Below are positions 34,810-43,280 of a stretch of DNA of 57,488 nt, in pieces. The DNA lies in NCBI GenBank assembly GCA_017416485.1, contig JAFQCH010000024.1, positions 1-57,488 on the forward strand, written 5' to 3'. The position numbers and the translations under genes were made by a program. The notes under the pieces were generated by a model. It made no database searches and was not told the DNA's origin. It saw nothing but the letters and a program-made list of their open reading frames with translations. The DNA is from Clostridia bacterium (GTDB taxonomy: Bacteria > Bacillota > Clostridia > Oscillospirales > Acutalibacteraceae). How positions within the stretch are numbered: the stretch's first letter is position 1; every line of letters starts with the position of its first letter.

Positions 34810-36047
34810 AAACACCTTTTGGCGGCATTTGCGCCCGCAAGACGGCCGCTGTTCCATGCCCACAATAAATTATATCCGCCGCAGTCGCCGTCCACATTAA
34901 CAAGTTCGCCGCACACAAACACACCGTCCGCTTTGCGCAGTTCCATGGTTTGCGTGTTGATCTCGCAAGCGGGAATGCCGCCTGCTGTGACCTGTGCATC
35001 GGCAAAGCCGCACACGGAATTGATTTTATATTTTTTATTTTTGATCGCAGCCACAAGGGTGGGAATCACCCCGGTGTTCATCGCTGTCAGCGGTTTTTGC
35101 GGTTGCAGGGAACATTCCGTCAGCACCGTAACACCGAGCCTTTTGGGCATGATGCCCGTCAGCAGGTCTTCACACAGCAGATTCGGCCGTTCCTTTTTTG
35201 CACATTCAATAAAAGCGGTAAGTTCTTCGGCAGAAACGCTCGGTGCGCGGTCCACAATGACCTGACACGGGGATTTTTCATTTTTGGACAGATATCTCGA
35301 AACAGCCCCCGACACCTGCATGGCAGGAATGCCGGAAAGGCCGTAATCTGTATATTGAATCTCCCCTGCACTGAAGGCAAGCACCTTCCCTGCACACTTG
35401 AGGGTGATGCTGCCTTCGGCGCGGATGCCCTTGAGGGCTTTTGTGAATTGGTCAACAACCAATGCAGTCAACGCGGGCAAGGGTTGTTCGACCTGAACAC
35501 ACAACTGCTTTGCAAGCACATAACCCGTACCGTCCGAGCCGTGCACGGGTGCAGCCTTGCCGCCGCAGGCAAGCACAACAAAGTCAGCCGCAAATGTGCC
35601 GTTGAGCAGCCACTCGCCGTTGTGTTTTTTGATATCGGTTATTTTTTGTTCGGTTTTGACCTGAATCTGCAAACGGTCCAGTTCAAAGCGCAGCGCATCC
35701 AGCACGGCGGATGCCTGATTGCTCAAAGGATAAATACGGCCTGCTGCATCTGCACGCATAAAAAGCCCCAGTTCTTTGAAAAAATCAAGTGCGGATTGCA
35801 GAGAATAGTGCGCAAACACATCTTCCACCGCCGACACATCGCCGTGATAATGCGAAAGGTCTGTGTCTGTATTGGCAAGATTGCAGCGGCCGTTGCCCGT
35901 GGCAAGAATCTTTTTACCGCAACGCCCCAAGGCTTCAAAGACGGTGATTTCAGCCTGTCCGTTTGCAGTGCGAGCCGCTTCAATTGCGGCACAAAGCCCT
36001 GCGGCACCGCCGCCGATGACAGCAATTTGTTTTTTACTCTTCAACAC
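34803..36047 (-). CDS. HI0933/BaiN-family flavoprotein
   Basis: A 414-residue FAD protein with the dinucleotide motif IAVIGGGAAGLCAAIEAA (residues 8-25) and the family signature GKKILATGNGRCNLAN (44-59). The C-terminal VCGELVNVDGDCGGYNLLWAWNSG resembles the conserved GEVLDVDGxxGGYNLQWAWSSG signature of the group. BaiN is a bile-acid reductase, but most homologues have no assigned substrate, so BaiN-like does not show bile acid metabolism. Its start overlaps the XRE gene upstream (36034-36405), so all three genes form a minus-strand operon. Confidence 0.88.
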   Translation of the reverse strand: MLKSKKQIAVIGGGAAGLCAAIEAARTANGQAEITVFEALGRCGKKILATGNGRCNLANTDTDLSHYHGDVSAVEDVFAHYSLQSALDFFKELGLFMRADAAGRIYPLSNQASAVLDALRFELDRLQIQVKTEQKITDIKKHNGEWLLNGTFAADFVVLACGGKAAPVHGSDGTGYVLAKQLCVQVEQPLPALTALVVDQFTKALKGIRAEGSITLKCAGKVLAFSAGEIQYTDYGLSGIPAMQVSGAVSRYLSKNEKSPCQVIVDRAPSVSAEELTAFIECAKKERPNLLCEDLLTGIMPKRLGVTVLTECSLQPQKPLTAMNTGVIPTLVAAIKNKKYKINSVCGFADAQVTAGGIPACEINTQTMELRKADGVFVCGELVNVDGDCGGYNLLWAWNSGRLAGANAAKRCLC

Positions 36048-36405
36048 TTTTCTCTCCCGTCATTTCGCGCACCTGCTGTGTGACCTGTGTGGTAATGTTA
36101 TGTTTACGCAGCATCAGAAGCAGCTCACGCTCTTCCTCTGTCAGTTTGGCAAGTCCGGGCAAACGTGAATCGGCAACACTCGGCAAAGTATCATCCCCGC
36201 TTGAAAAATTTATTTTTGCACTCAACAACCATTCCGTTGAAACACCGAAAGCAACGGTCAGCAACGGAAGCAGTTCGATCGGAAACGGTGTATGGCCCGT
36301 TTCATAATAGGTATAAGAAGAACGCTTGATGCCGAGATAATCCGCCATCTGCTGTTGCGTATAGCCGCAACTCATGCGGGCAAAACGAATGTTATCACTC
36401 AGCAT
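36034..36405 (-). CDS. XRE-family regulator (123 aa)
   Basis: The N-terminal Cro/C1 HTH (RFARMSCGYTQQQMADYLGI, then KRSSYTYYETGHTPFP) is followed by a linker and a C-terminal helical region with many charged residues. It overlaps the flavoprotein start by 14 bases and is the first gene of that operon, so it may control the two flavoenzymes (inference). Confidence 0.85.
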   Translation of the reverse strand: MLSDNIRFARMSCGYTQQQMADYLGIKRSSYTYYETGHTPFPIELLPLLTVAFGVSTEWLLSAKINFSSGDDTLPSVADSRLPGLAKLTEEERELLLMLRKHNITTQVTQQVREMTGEKSVEE

Positions 36406-36500
36406 TTAACCACCTCAACAAAAAAGAAAATGCCGCCGGATTGTTTTGACAAAATCCGACGGTTTTTATTATATCATTCTTTTTCAAAAAAAGCAACCTG

Positions 36501-36749
36501 TCATTCTTCAATTCCGAGAAGCCACAAAACGGACACATTCAACACCTTGGCAAGTGCAACCAGTTCATAGTCAAGCACACTGCGGATCTGCCCTTCCATT
36601 TTGGAAAGCCCCGATGCATTAAGGTCCACACCGTTTTGCTGCAACTGTTCCAGCAATTCCTTTTGCTTCATGCCGATTTCCTTGCGGCGCTGTTCAACTT
36701 TCGCACCGACAATATTTCTTTTTCCGAGTGCCTGTTCTCTGATTCTCAT
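36501..36749 (-). CDS. XRE-family regulator (82 aa)
   Basis: A short HTH protein: NIVGAKVEQRRKEIGMKQKE is helix 1-2, and NASGLSKMEGQIRSVLDYEL the recognition region, ending VLWLLGIEE. ATG 36749 has AGAGGG eight bases upstream, better than ATG 36755. It is divergent from pncB with about 200 AT-rich bases between, so it may act on either gene (inference). Confidence 0.82.
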   Translation of the reverse strand: MRIREQALGKRNIVGAKVEQRRKEIGMKQKELLEQLQQNGVDLNASGLSKMEGQIRSVLDYELVALAKVLNVSVLWLLGIEE

Positions 36750-36870
36750 GGTCATTTCCCTCTTTGAAATTATGTACGAATTGTTAACACGGCTTCATCA
36801 TAGCACACAAAATTATATTCGTCAAGTCAAATTTATTCAAATTTTAACTTTTGGTGACAGTTTGTTTATT

Positions 36871-36931
36871 TTGTTTACAAACAATAAAAAATTAAAAAGT
36901 ATTTGTATTCTTCTGCATGCTGTGCTATGAT
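36871..36931 (+). promoter_or_regulatory. Promoter of pncB with an upstream TTGTTT/AAACAA dyad
   Basis: TTGTAT (36903-36908), 17-base spacer, TATGAT (36926-36931). The dyad TTGTTTACAAACAA is at 36871-36884. AAGGAGG at 36945-36951 precedes the ATG. Confidence 0.55.
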
Positions 36932-36960
36932 ATAAGTATATGAAAAGGAGGAAAATTGCT

Positions 36961-38409
36961 ATGCCTGAAAACAATTTCTGTGATTTTCTTTTTGATTTTT
37001 ATGAGCTGGCACAAGCCAACGGCTTTTTGGCGGAAGGCATCGACGAAACGATTGCGTGGTTCGATGTTTATTTCCGTCCGGCAAAGGAACTGGGCGGCTT
37101 CTTCATTGCGGCAGGTATTGAAAGTGTTTGCGAAAAACTGTCGCGCCTGCATTTTTCCGAAGAAGAGCTTGCCTTTTTGCAAAAAAAGGGCCTGGACGAA
37201 GCATTTATTGCATATCTGCGCAATTTCAGTTTCTCGTGCGACATCTGGGCAGTGCCCGAAGGCACTCCCGTGTTTGCAAATGAACCCGTGGTCAAAATCC
37301 GCGGCCCCGTCATTCAGGCACAGATGCTTGAAACCATTCTGCTGTTGAATCTGAACCATCAGACCCTTGTTGCAACCAAGGCAAACCGCTTGGTGCGTTC
37401 CGCACAGGGCAGAGAGGTCATTGAATTCGGGCTTCGCAAGGCACACGGCGCGGATGCAGCCGCCAGCGGTGCCAGAGCCGCTTACATTGCGGGCTTTACC
37501 GCCACTTCCAACGTGGACGCATCGTTCCGCCACGCTATTCCGTCCTTTACTTCCATGAGCCCGACATGGGTGCAGTTGTTTGAAAATGAAAAGGATGCCT
37601 TTGCCGCATTTGCAAAGCGCTATCCCGATGACTGCGTGCTGCTGATTGACACCTACGACTGCATCGACAGCGGACTGCCGAATGCGATTGCAGTGTTCGA
37701 TGAAGTGCTTGCTCCCATGGGTAAACGTCCCAAAGGTGTGCGTATTGAATCGGGTGACCTCGCGTATCTGTCCAAAAAGATCCGCCGCATTCTCAACGAG
37801 GCGGGCTACCCCGACTGCAATATTTATGCCTCCAACTCGCTCGACGAATATATCATCCGCGATATGCTGCAAAACGGCGCAAGGGTAGACGCTTTCCTCG
37901 CAGGAAAACGCCTTTTGACCGCCGCGCAGGCTCCCGTGATGGGCGGTATTTTCTCGCTTTCCGCGATTGAAACGGACGGCAAGGTGGTGCCGAAAATCAA
38001 AATTTCGGAAAACGTTGCCAAAATTTCCACCCCCTGCCCGAAGCTGCTGTGGCGTTTGTTTGACAATGAAACGGGCAAAGCCATTGCAGACCTGCTGACA
38101 ATGGAGGACGAGGATATCAGCACCTGCAAAGAGTATGAGCTGTTTGACCCGGATTATGTGTGGAAGCGCAAAACTGTCAGCGGTTTTGTGGCAAGAAAGC
38201 TGCTTGTTCCCTATTTTGTCGGCGGAAAAGACGTGCACAAGAAAAAAACTCCCGATGAGATCCGCGCCTATTGCATGGAGCAGATCGACAGCCTGTGGGA
38301 AGAAGTTGTGCGTTTTGAATATCCGCACAACTACTATGTTGACCTCTCGCAGAAGCTCTGGGACTGCAAGCAGAAACTGATTGACGATTATTACAACGGC
38401 AAAAAATAA
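36961..38409 (+). CDS. pncB: Nicotinate phosphoribosyltransferase, phospho-His position altered
   Basis: A 482-residue NAPRTase-family protein, which salvages nicotinate to NaMN for NAD synthesis. Overall length and GFTATSNV near 180, VLLIDTYDC near 224 and GVRIESGDL near 260 fit the family. In the enzymes I recall, the segment after IP reads GT(M/H)AHS, and its His is autophosphorylated by ATP. Here the segment 197-203 reads TSMSPTW, placing Pro201 at the His. The bases were checked and no frameshift explains it. It may be a functional variant or have lost ATP coupling. Start chosen at ATG 36961 behind AAGGAGG. Confidence 0.85.
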   Translation: MPENNFCDFLFDFYELAQANGFLAEGIDETIAWFDVYFRPAKELGGFFIAAGIESVCEKLSRLHFSEEELAFLQKKGLDEAFIAYLRNFSFSCDIWAVPEGTPVFANEPVVKIRGPVIQAQMLETILLLNLNHQTLVATKANRLVRSAQGREVIEFGLRKAHGADAAASGARAAYIAGFTATSNVDASFRHAIPSFTSMSPTWVQLFENEKDAFAAFAKRYPDDCVLLIDTYDCIDSGLPNAIAVFDEVLAPMGKRPKGVRIESGDLAYLSKKIRRILNEAGYPDCNIYASNSLDEYIIRDMLQNGARVDAFLAGKRLLTAAQAPVMGGIFSLSAIETDGKVVPKIKISENVAKISTPCPKLLWRLFDNETGKAIADLLTMEDEDISTCKEYELFDPDYVWKRKTVSGFVARKLLVPYFVGGKDVHKKKTPDEIRAYCMEQIDSLWEEVVRFEYPHNYYVDLSQKLWDCKQKLIDDYYNGKK

Positions 38410-38425
38410 ACCGCATACAGTGAAT

Positions 38426-38460
38426 GATCCCGACCGCAAAACGGTCGGGATCTGCTTTTT
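38426..38460. terminator. Terminator of pncB (and of the convergent ceramidase-like gene)
   Basis: GATCCCGACCG (38426-38436) and CGGTCGGGATC (38442-38452), perfect stem, followed by TGCTTTTT. Confidence 0.85.
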
Positions 38461-38467
38461 ACATAAT

Positions 38468-39931
38468 TCAGTTTTTTACAATTTTCATCATGCTTACGAA
38501 GCAGTCTGCAAGCAGTTGTGCGGTCTGCGGGCCGAGGGAGTTGGTTTCCTCATAATGACGTCTGTTCAGGCGGTCGCGCGGGATTTCAAGATACGGTTGC
38601 GTGGGGTGCAGCATAAAGTCATTGGGAGGAAGCACATAGCCGAGTTCATCGTTGGCAAGGCCGAAAATGAGCAATTCCTTTTCGCCTGCAATTTCCGTAA
38701 GCGGAGTGGGATTGACCGAGGCAGGCTTGCCTTCTGCGGATTCTTCTTCGCTCAGATAGCCGCCGAATGCAAGTTCGGGGAACAATTCACACGGAATCAT
38801 AAGCATCGGAACACCGCCGAAATCAATGTAGGTCATTTCGGATTTCAGGCAGGTCTTTTTGGGATACTTGTTGTCAGCGTACCAGTCAGCCTCAATGATA
38901 TGTACTCTGCCTGCAATGGAAAGAATGGTGTTTTCCACAGGCAGATACAGTTCCTTGCGGATAAAATTGACATAGGGAGTCAGTTTCTTTTCGTCTTCGA
39001 TCTGCAGAGCATAGCCACCGAGTTTGTGGCCGATTTCCATGGTGTTTTCGGCAAAATCGGAGTTCTTTTTGTCACGGATCTCCTGTTCATTGGGAATATC
39101 CATGCTGATCATGCCGCCGATGGCACCGACACCGTAAATGGTTTCCGCACCGGTTTCCACACGGATGCGGTCACGCAGATAGTGCGGAAAATCGGCACTG
39201 ATGCGGGAATTGCTTCCTTGCAAAGATTCGGAGTGCGAAGCGAAATTCAAGAACCAGATTTCACGGCTGCCGTCACGCGGGACACAGCGAAAACGGGTCA
39301 GGGTCTTGGAATACACAACAGGCAGACGAATATCTTCCTGCATATCGGGCACCTGAACAGTACCGTAATATACATCGCTTTCGCGGCGGTCTTCCAATGC
39401 AAGCTCAACAGCTTTGATCATCTGATTTTCGATCAGCTTCATGTATTTCGGGTCTTTGCCGCTGAACGGCAACATGCCCCAGATGCCCATGGTGTCAATA
39501 CCCGCATGGTTGTGGGTACAGAAAATGTTGATGGCGCGGCAAGCGATATTGCCGAGCGATTTTTTGACAGCCTCGCGCAGAATGTTGATATCGCGATTGA
39601 GAATGCCGACACAGTCGCACGAAATAAACAGCATGCCGCCTCTGCCCGAACGGTCATCCACCCACAGGGCATGCACATGGGGTTCATCGAGCATGCCTAC
39701 TGCGGGGTTGTTTTCGCTGTAGCCTGCAATATAATACTTTTTGGTTGCCCAGTCCATGGGCAGAATGGAAGCCTTGCCGAAGCCTGTGATGAAACTTTCG
39801 GCAGGGTCTTTTTGCAGTTTGTCGTAAAAACCTTCCGCAAGGGGCTTTGCAGAGTTCTTTTTAAGCACCTTTTTACCGACATGCAACAGGTATTTATCGA
39901 GAATTACGCTTACTTTATCCATGATTTCCAT
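38468..39931 (-). CDS. Neutral/alkaline ceramidase-like hydrolase
   Basis: A 487-residue protein resembling the N-terminal domain of neutral non-lysosomal ceramidases (zinc amidases that cleave N-acyl bonds in sphingolipids). INIFCTHNHAG supplies the HxH-type zinc ligands and NFASHSESL a further His. LFISCDCVGI and ISADFPHYLRDRI match the family pattern. No signal peptide is visible, unlike secreted ceramidases, so the true substrate may be a cytoplasmic N-acyl compound. ATG 39931 has AAAGGAGAG ten bases before it; the longer frame from 40003 lacks support. It is separated from the acyl ligase operon by the inverted-repeat element and terminator. Confidence 0.75.
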   Translation of the reverse strand: MEIMDKVSVILDKYLLHVGKKVLKKNSAKPLAEGFYDKLQKDPAESFITGFGKASILPMDWATKKYYIAGYSENNPAVGMLDEPHVHALWVDDRSGRGGMLFISCDCVGILNRDINILREAVKKSLGNIACRAINIFCTHNHAGIDTMGIWGMLPFSGKDPKYMKLIENQMIKAVELALEDRRESDVYYGTVQVPDMQEDIRLPVVYSKTLTRFRCVPRDGSREIWFLNFASHSESLQGSNSRISADFPHYLRDRIRVETGAETIYGVGAIGGMISMDIPNEQEIRDKKNSDFAENTMEIGHKLGGYALQIEDEKKLTPYVNFIRKELYLPVENTILSIAGRVHIIEADWYADNKYPKKTCLKSEMTYIDFGGVPMLMIPCELFPELAFGGYLSEEESAEGKPASVNPTPLTEIAGEKELLIFGLANDELGYVLPPNDFMLHPTQPYLEIPRDRLNRRHYEETNSLGPQTAQLLADCFVSMMKIVKN

Positions 39932-40011
39932 TTTCTGTTCACTCTCCTTTAGCATTATTTTACAGCAATAAAAATATGGTGTCAATTCTTTTTTAGAGAA
40001 CAAAGTGTGAA

Positions 40012-40120
40012 CAAATTACGGTTTATCGGGGAGATAGTTGATCGTCAGTCGTTAAAAGTTTTGATCAAACTTTTTAATGACTGACGAAAGACATGAATTA
40101 ACCCGATAAACTCCAATTTG
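40012..40120. repeat. MITE-like nested inverted repeat
   Basis: Outer arms 40012-40030 and 40102-40120 pair at 16 of 19 positions (CAAATTACGGTTTATCGGG type). Inside is a 42-base near-palindrome (40044-40085) with GTCAGTC at its left end and GACTGAC at its right. No frame is present. Related outer sequence occurs at 57370-57391 and, more loosely, 26423-26442. Confidence 0.75.
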
Positions 40121-40122
40121 CA

Positions 40123-40158
40123 AAGAAACGGAACTGCAAATTGCAATTCCGTTTCTTC
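40123..40158 (-). terminator. Terminator of the GH3-condensation-ANL operon
   Basis: AAGAAACGGAA and TTCCGTTTCTT flank a 13-base loop; the stem lies directly after the stop at 40160 and just before the inverted repeat. Confidence 0.75.
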
Positions 40159-40159
40159 A

Positions 40160-41899
40160 TCAATCTTTGTTTTTCTTTTCGTGTTCTTCCTGCAATTTAC
40201 GGTAATTGATCTTACCGATCTTGGTCACGGGCAGGGATGCACGGAATTCAAATTCCGCGGGCATGGCATTGCGGGCAAGGTTCTTTTTGCAGTAGTCGCG
40301 GATTTCTCTTTCGATTTCTGCTGTCTGTTCAACACCTTTTTTGAGCACGATGACCGCTTTGGGCACTTCCTGCTTGATCTTATGGCGGATGCCGACAACA
40401 ACGCTTGTTGCAACATATTTGCACTTGTTGATGACTTCTTCGAGTTCAACGGGATAAATGTTGTAGCCGTTGGAAATGATCATACGTTTCAGGCGGGATG
40501 TGTAGTGCAGAACACCGTTGGAATCCATGTAACCGAGGTCGCCTGTATGCAACCACACTCTGCCGTCGCGGTGGGTACGCAGTGCAATGGCGGTTTCTTC
40601 ATCGTTGTTGATGTAGCCGAGCATAACCGACGGGCCGTTGACACAGATTTCACCGACCGTGCCGTATTCGCATTCATTCTCCCCTGCGGGGTCAAAAATA
40701 CGGATATCGGTATCGGGATTGGGAATGCCGATATTGTCGATACTGCGCACACTTTCGTTGGTAGCAGACACAAAAGCGGTGGCTTCGGACATGCCGTAGC
40801 CGATCTGAATGTGTGCCGTGGAGCCGCAACGGCGGAAATAAGAAATGACTTCGCTTGCGAGTTTGTCGCTCAGATAATCACCGCCCGACAGAATGACCTT
40901 GACACTTTGGAAAGCGGTGCTGCCCGGATCTTTGCTGTTGACAATAATGTTGAGCATGGACGGAATGGCGGGCAGAAGATTCGGCTTTTTGGATTTGATG
41001 GTCTGGGGAATTTTTTTGGTATCGATTTTCGGAATCAGAATACACTTCAAGCCCAATGCCAGCGGCACATGGATGCACACACAAAGACCGAAGCCGTGGA
41101 AAATCGGCAATGCCGACAGAATGGAGTTACCGGGTCTTGCCTCTTTGCAGACCACTTCACACTGCGTTGCAATGCAGTTGAAATTCAGATTGGACAGAAT
41201 GATACCCTTGCTTTTTCCCGTTGTGCCGCCCGAATAAATGATGACGGCAGGACTGTGCTGGGAACGGCTGACATGGGTATCGATGACATAATTGCCTTTT
41301 TTGATGAATTTTTTCCACTCCAGCACATTGTCGCGGTAGCGCAGGTTCTTTTTGTTTTTCAGATTGTATGCGGTTCTTAAAAACACATTCATACTTGCCG
41401 ATACTTCGCAAACAACAAGGTGATCAACCTGCAGATCCTTGACAGAACCGTATGACACATCCGTTACAAACAGAACGGTGGAATTGGTGGCGGACATGGC
41501 CTTTGCAATTTCTTCCCCCGACAGCATAGGATGCAGAATATTGCAGATGGCGCCGATTTTGTTGACCGCATAAATCAGATAGATCGATTCGGGCATGTTC
41601 GGCATGCAAATGGTAACACATTCGTTTTCAACCACATCCAGTTTTTTGAGTGCAACCGCAACTCTGTCCACATGGCGCATGAAATCCTGATAGGTGATTT
41701 TGGTGTTGAAATATTCGAGCGCAATATTGTGCGGATACTTCAACGCCGCATCATAGACCATGTCGTAAATCGAGCCGTTGTAATAATCAAGATGCTCGGG
41801 CATGCGGTCATAATACTGCAACCAGGGTTTGGAGGCGTTGTATTTATACTCATTGAGTTTTGTGACAACTTTGTTAATATAGTCGTTTACAATTCCCAT
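40160..41899 (-). CDS. ANL-superfamily acyl-CoA/acyl-acid ligase
   Basis: A 579-residue adenylate-forming ligase, paralogous to the one at 667-2367. ATP loop YSGGTTGKSKG near residue 219, GYGMSEAT near 370, TGDLGYMD near 450, hinge NGYNIYPVELEE near 475 and catalytic Lys in TKIGKINYRKL near 560. GTG 41908 is passed over for ATG 41899, with GGGAG eight bases upstream. It is the third gene of the operon led by the GH3-family gene and follows the condensation-type acyltransferase by 75 bases. It probably activates the acyl donor. The substrate is unknown. Confidence 0.88.
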   Translation of the reverse strand: MGIVNDYINKVVTKLNEYKYNASKPWLQYYDRMPEHLDYYNGSIYDMVYDAALKYPHNIALEYFNTKITYQDFMRHVDRVAVALKKLDVVENECVTICMPNMPESIYLIYAVNKIGAICNILHPMLSGEEIAKAMSATNSTVLFVTDVSYGSVKDLQVDHLVVCEVSASMNVFLRTAYNLKNKKNLRYRDNVLEWKKFIKKGNYVIDTHVSRSQHSPAVIIYSGGTTGKSKGIILSNLNFNCIATQCEVVCKEARPGNSILSALPIFHGFGLCVCIHVPLALGLKCILIPKIDTKKIPQTIKSKKPNLLPAIPSMLNIIVNSKDPGSTAFQSVKVILSGGDYLSDKLASEVISYFRRCGSTAHIQIGYGMSEATAFVSATNESVRSIDNIGIPNPDTDIRIFDPAGENECEYGTVGEICVNGPSVMLGYINNDEETAIALRTHRDGRVWLHTGDLGYMDSNGVLHYTSRLKRMIISNGYNIYPVELEEVINKCKYVATSVVVGIRHKIKQEVPKAVIVLKKGVEQTAEIEREIRDYCKKNLARNAMPAEFEFRASLPVTKIGKINYRKLQEEHEKKNKD

Positions 41900-41983
41900 T
41901 GCTCTCACTCCCTTTTTTAAATTTGTAAAGCATTATACTTTACAGCAATTTGCTTGTCAATATTCAAAAAAGAAAAAATTTGT

Positions 41984-43264
41984 TCAGTTCGGTGCTATTG
42001 AACGCAAAAAGTGTTCAAATTCCGCAAAAAACTTGCGCAGCATGGCAACATCTTCCTCATTTCCGTTGGTACACACGGAAATGGTAAGTTTTCCGTTGCA
42101 GGTCAGTGCCGTTGCCGCGGCGCAGGGTTTCACTTTTGCCCCGCCCGCAACAAGCGCATCCGCCACGGGATGTCCGTCGAGGGTAAAACCGTATTGATCC
42201 ACCGCGCCGACATTGCTCAGGGCAAGGTTTGCATTGTTATAAAACAGTTTCACAACCGCATCCGCCTGCAAATAAATCATGGACGAATAGGCAAAATGCA
42301 GAAGCGGAATGCCGTGTAAGCCTAAAAACGGATCTGCCTTGTTTTTCTTGTTGCTCTCTGAAACGGCTGAAAGAGTTTCAAGCGGTGTAATGCCGCGTTT
42401 CGGCACACTGCAATACATAAAAGTGGTGTGGTTGGTGTAGCCGATTTGTTGCGTGTTTTTCATGTAGCGGCGCAAATCCACCGCACAAGACAGGTTCAAA
42501 GGTTTTTCATGCTCCCCCGTCAGTGCATACACAGCGGCAATGTAAGCCGCGGCCATCAGGTCATTGACTGTGGCACCGTTTTGTTTTGCTACGGCAATGG
42601 CTTTTTGCATGACATCGGCGGGCACACTGTGAAACACAATATGCGTCTGCTCGGTACCGTCTTTTTTTGTAAACGGCAGGGTACGTTTTTCGCGTACTGA
42701 CACACCCGCAATCTGCTGTTTTGCTTTTTTCTTTTGGGGCTCGGGCATATCTGCATAAACCTTATCGAAACTGCGCGAGCCGTTGCAGAAGGTGGCTTCT
42801 TCCCCCCTGCCCGCCACAAAGCAGTTGTAAGCCGCGCACAGGTCGGCGGTAAATTGTTTGAAGCCGCCGCCGTCCATGAGCATGTGATTCCAACGGAAGG
42901 CAAGAATGCACTTATCGTTGCCATGAATGAGGGCAATTTTCATCTGCGAGGGGTCAGTGATGGCAACGGGCTGTTCTAAAAATCTGATTGCGGCGGTTTG
43001 CAGGTCGTCTGCTTGTTGTACCGTCAGCACATCGTCGATGGTAAAATCCGACACAAGCCAATAGGGTTTTATCGGGTGTGCTTTAAAAATTGAGTGAAAA
43101 ACGGGGGCTTGCGCATACAATGCAAGAATAGCAGACTGCAAAGCAGATATATCGGGCACAAAATCGTAGCACAAATAAAACCTTGCCACCCTGTCCATAT
43201 ATCTGCGGCAAAGGTAGTTCACTTTATCATACAATTCCGCATTCAGTTTTTTGTTTTTGTTCAT
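41984..43264 (-). CDS. Condensation-domain/alcohol acetyltransferase-like acyltransferase
   Basis: A 426-residue member of the CoA-dependent acyltransferase superfamily (NRPS condensation, WS/DGAT and alcohol acetyltransferase relatives). The catalytic HxxxD(G) appears as RWNHMLMDGGGF near residue 130. GATVNDLMAAAYIAAV near 232, VDLRRYM near 265 and ALSNVGAVDQYGF near 350 are the usual floor and latch landmarks. It should transfer an activated acyl group to an OH or NH2 acceptor. AGGAAA precedes the ATG. It sits 16 bases after the GH3-family gene. No adenylation or carrier domain is fused to it. Confidence 0.78.
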   Translation of the reverse strand: MNKNKKLNAELYDKVNYLCRRYMDRVARFYLCYDFVPDISALQSAILALYAQAPVFHSIFKAHPIKPYWLVSDFTIDDVLTVQQADDLQTAAIRFLEQPVAITDPSQMKIALIHGNDKCILAFRWNHMLMDGGGFKQFTADLCAAYNCFVAGRGEEATFCNGSRSFDKVYADMPEPQKKKAKQQIAGVSVREKRTLPFTKKDGTEQTHIVFHSVPADVMQKAIAVAKQNGATVNDLMAAAYIAAVYALTGEHEKPLNLSCAVDLRRYMKNTQQIGYTNHTTFMYCSVPKRGITPLETLSAVSESNKKNKADPFLGLHGIPLLHFAYSSMIYLQADAVVKLFYNNANLALSNVGAVDQYGFTLDGHPVADALVAGGAKVKPCAAATALTCNGKLTISVCTNGNEEDVAMLRKFFAEFEHFLRSIAPN

Positions 43265-43280
43265 GGCAATTTCCTGCCTT

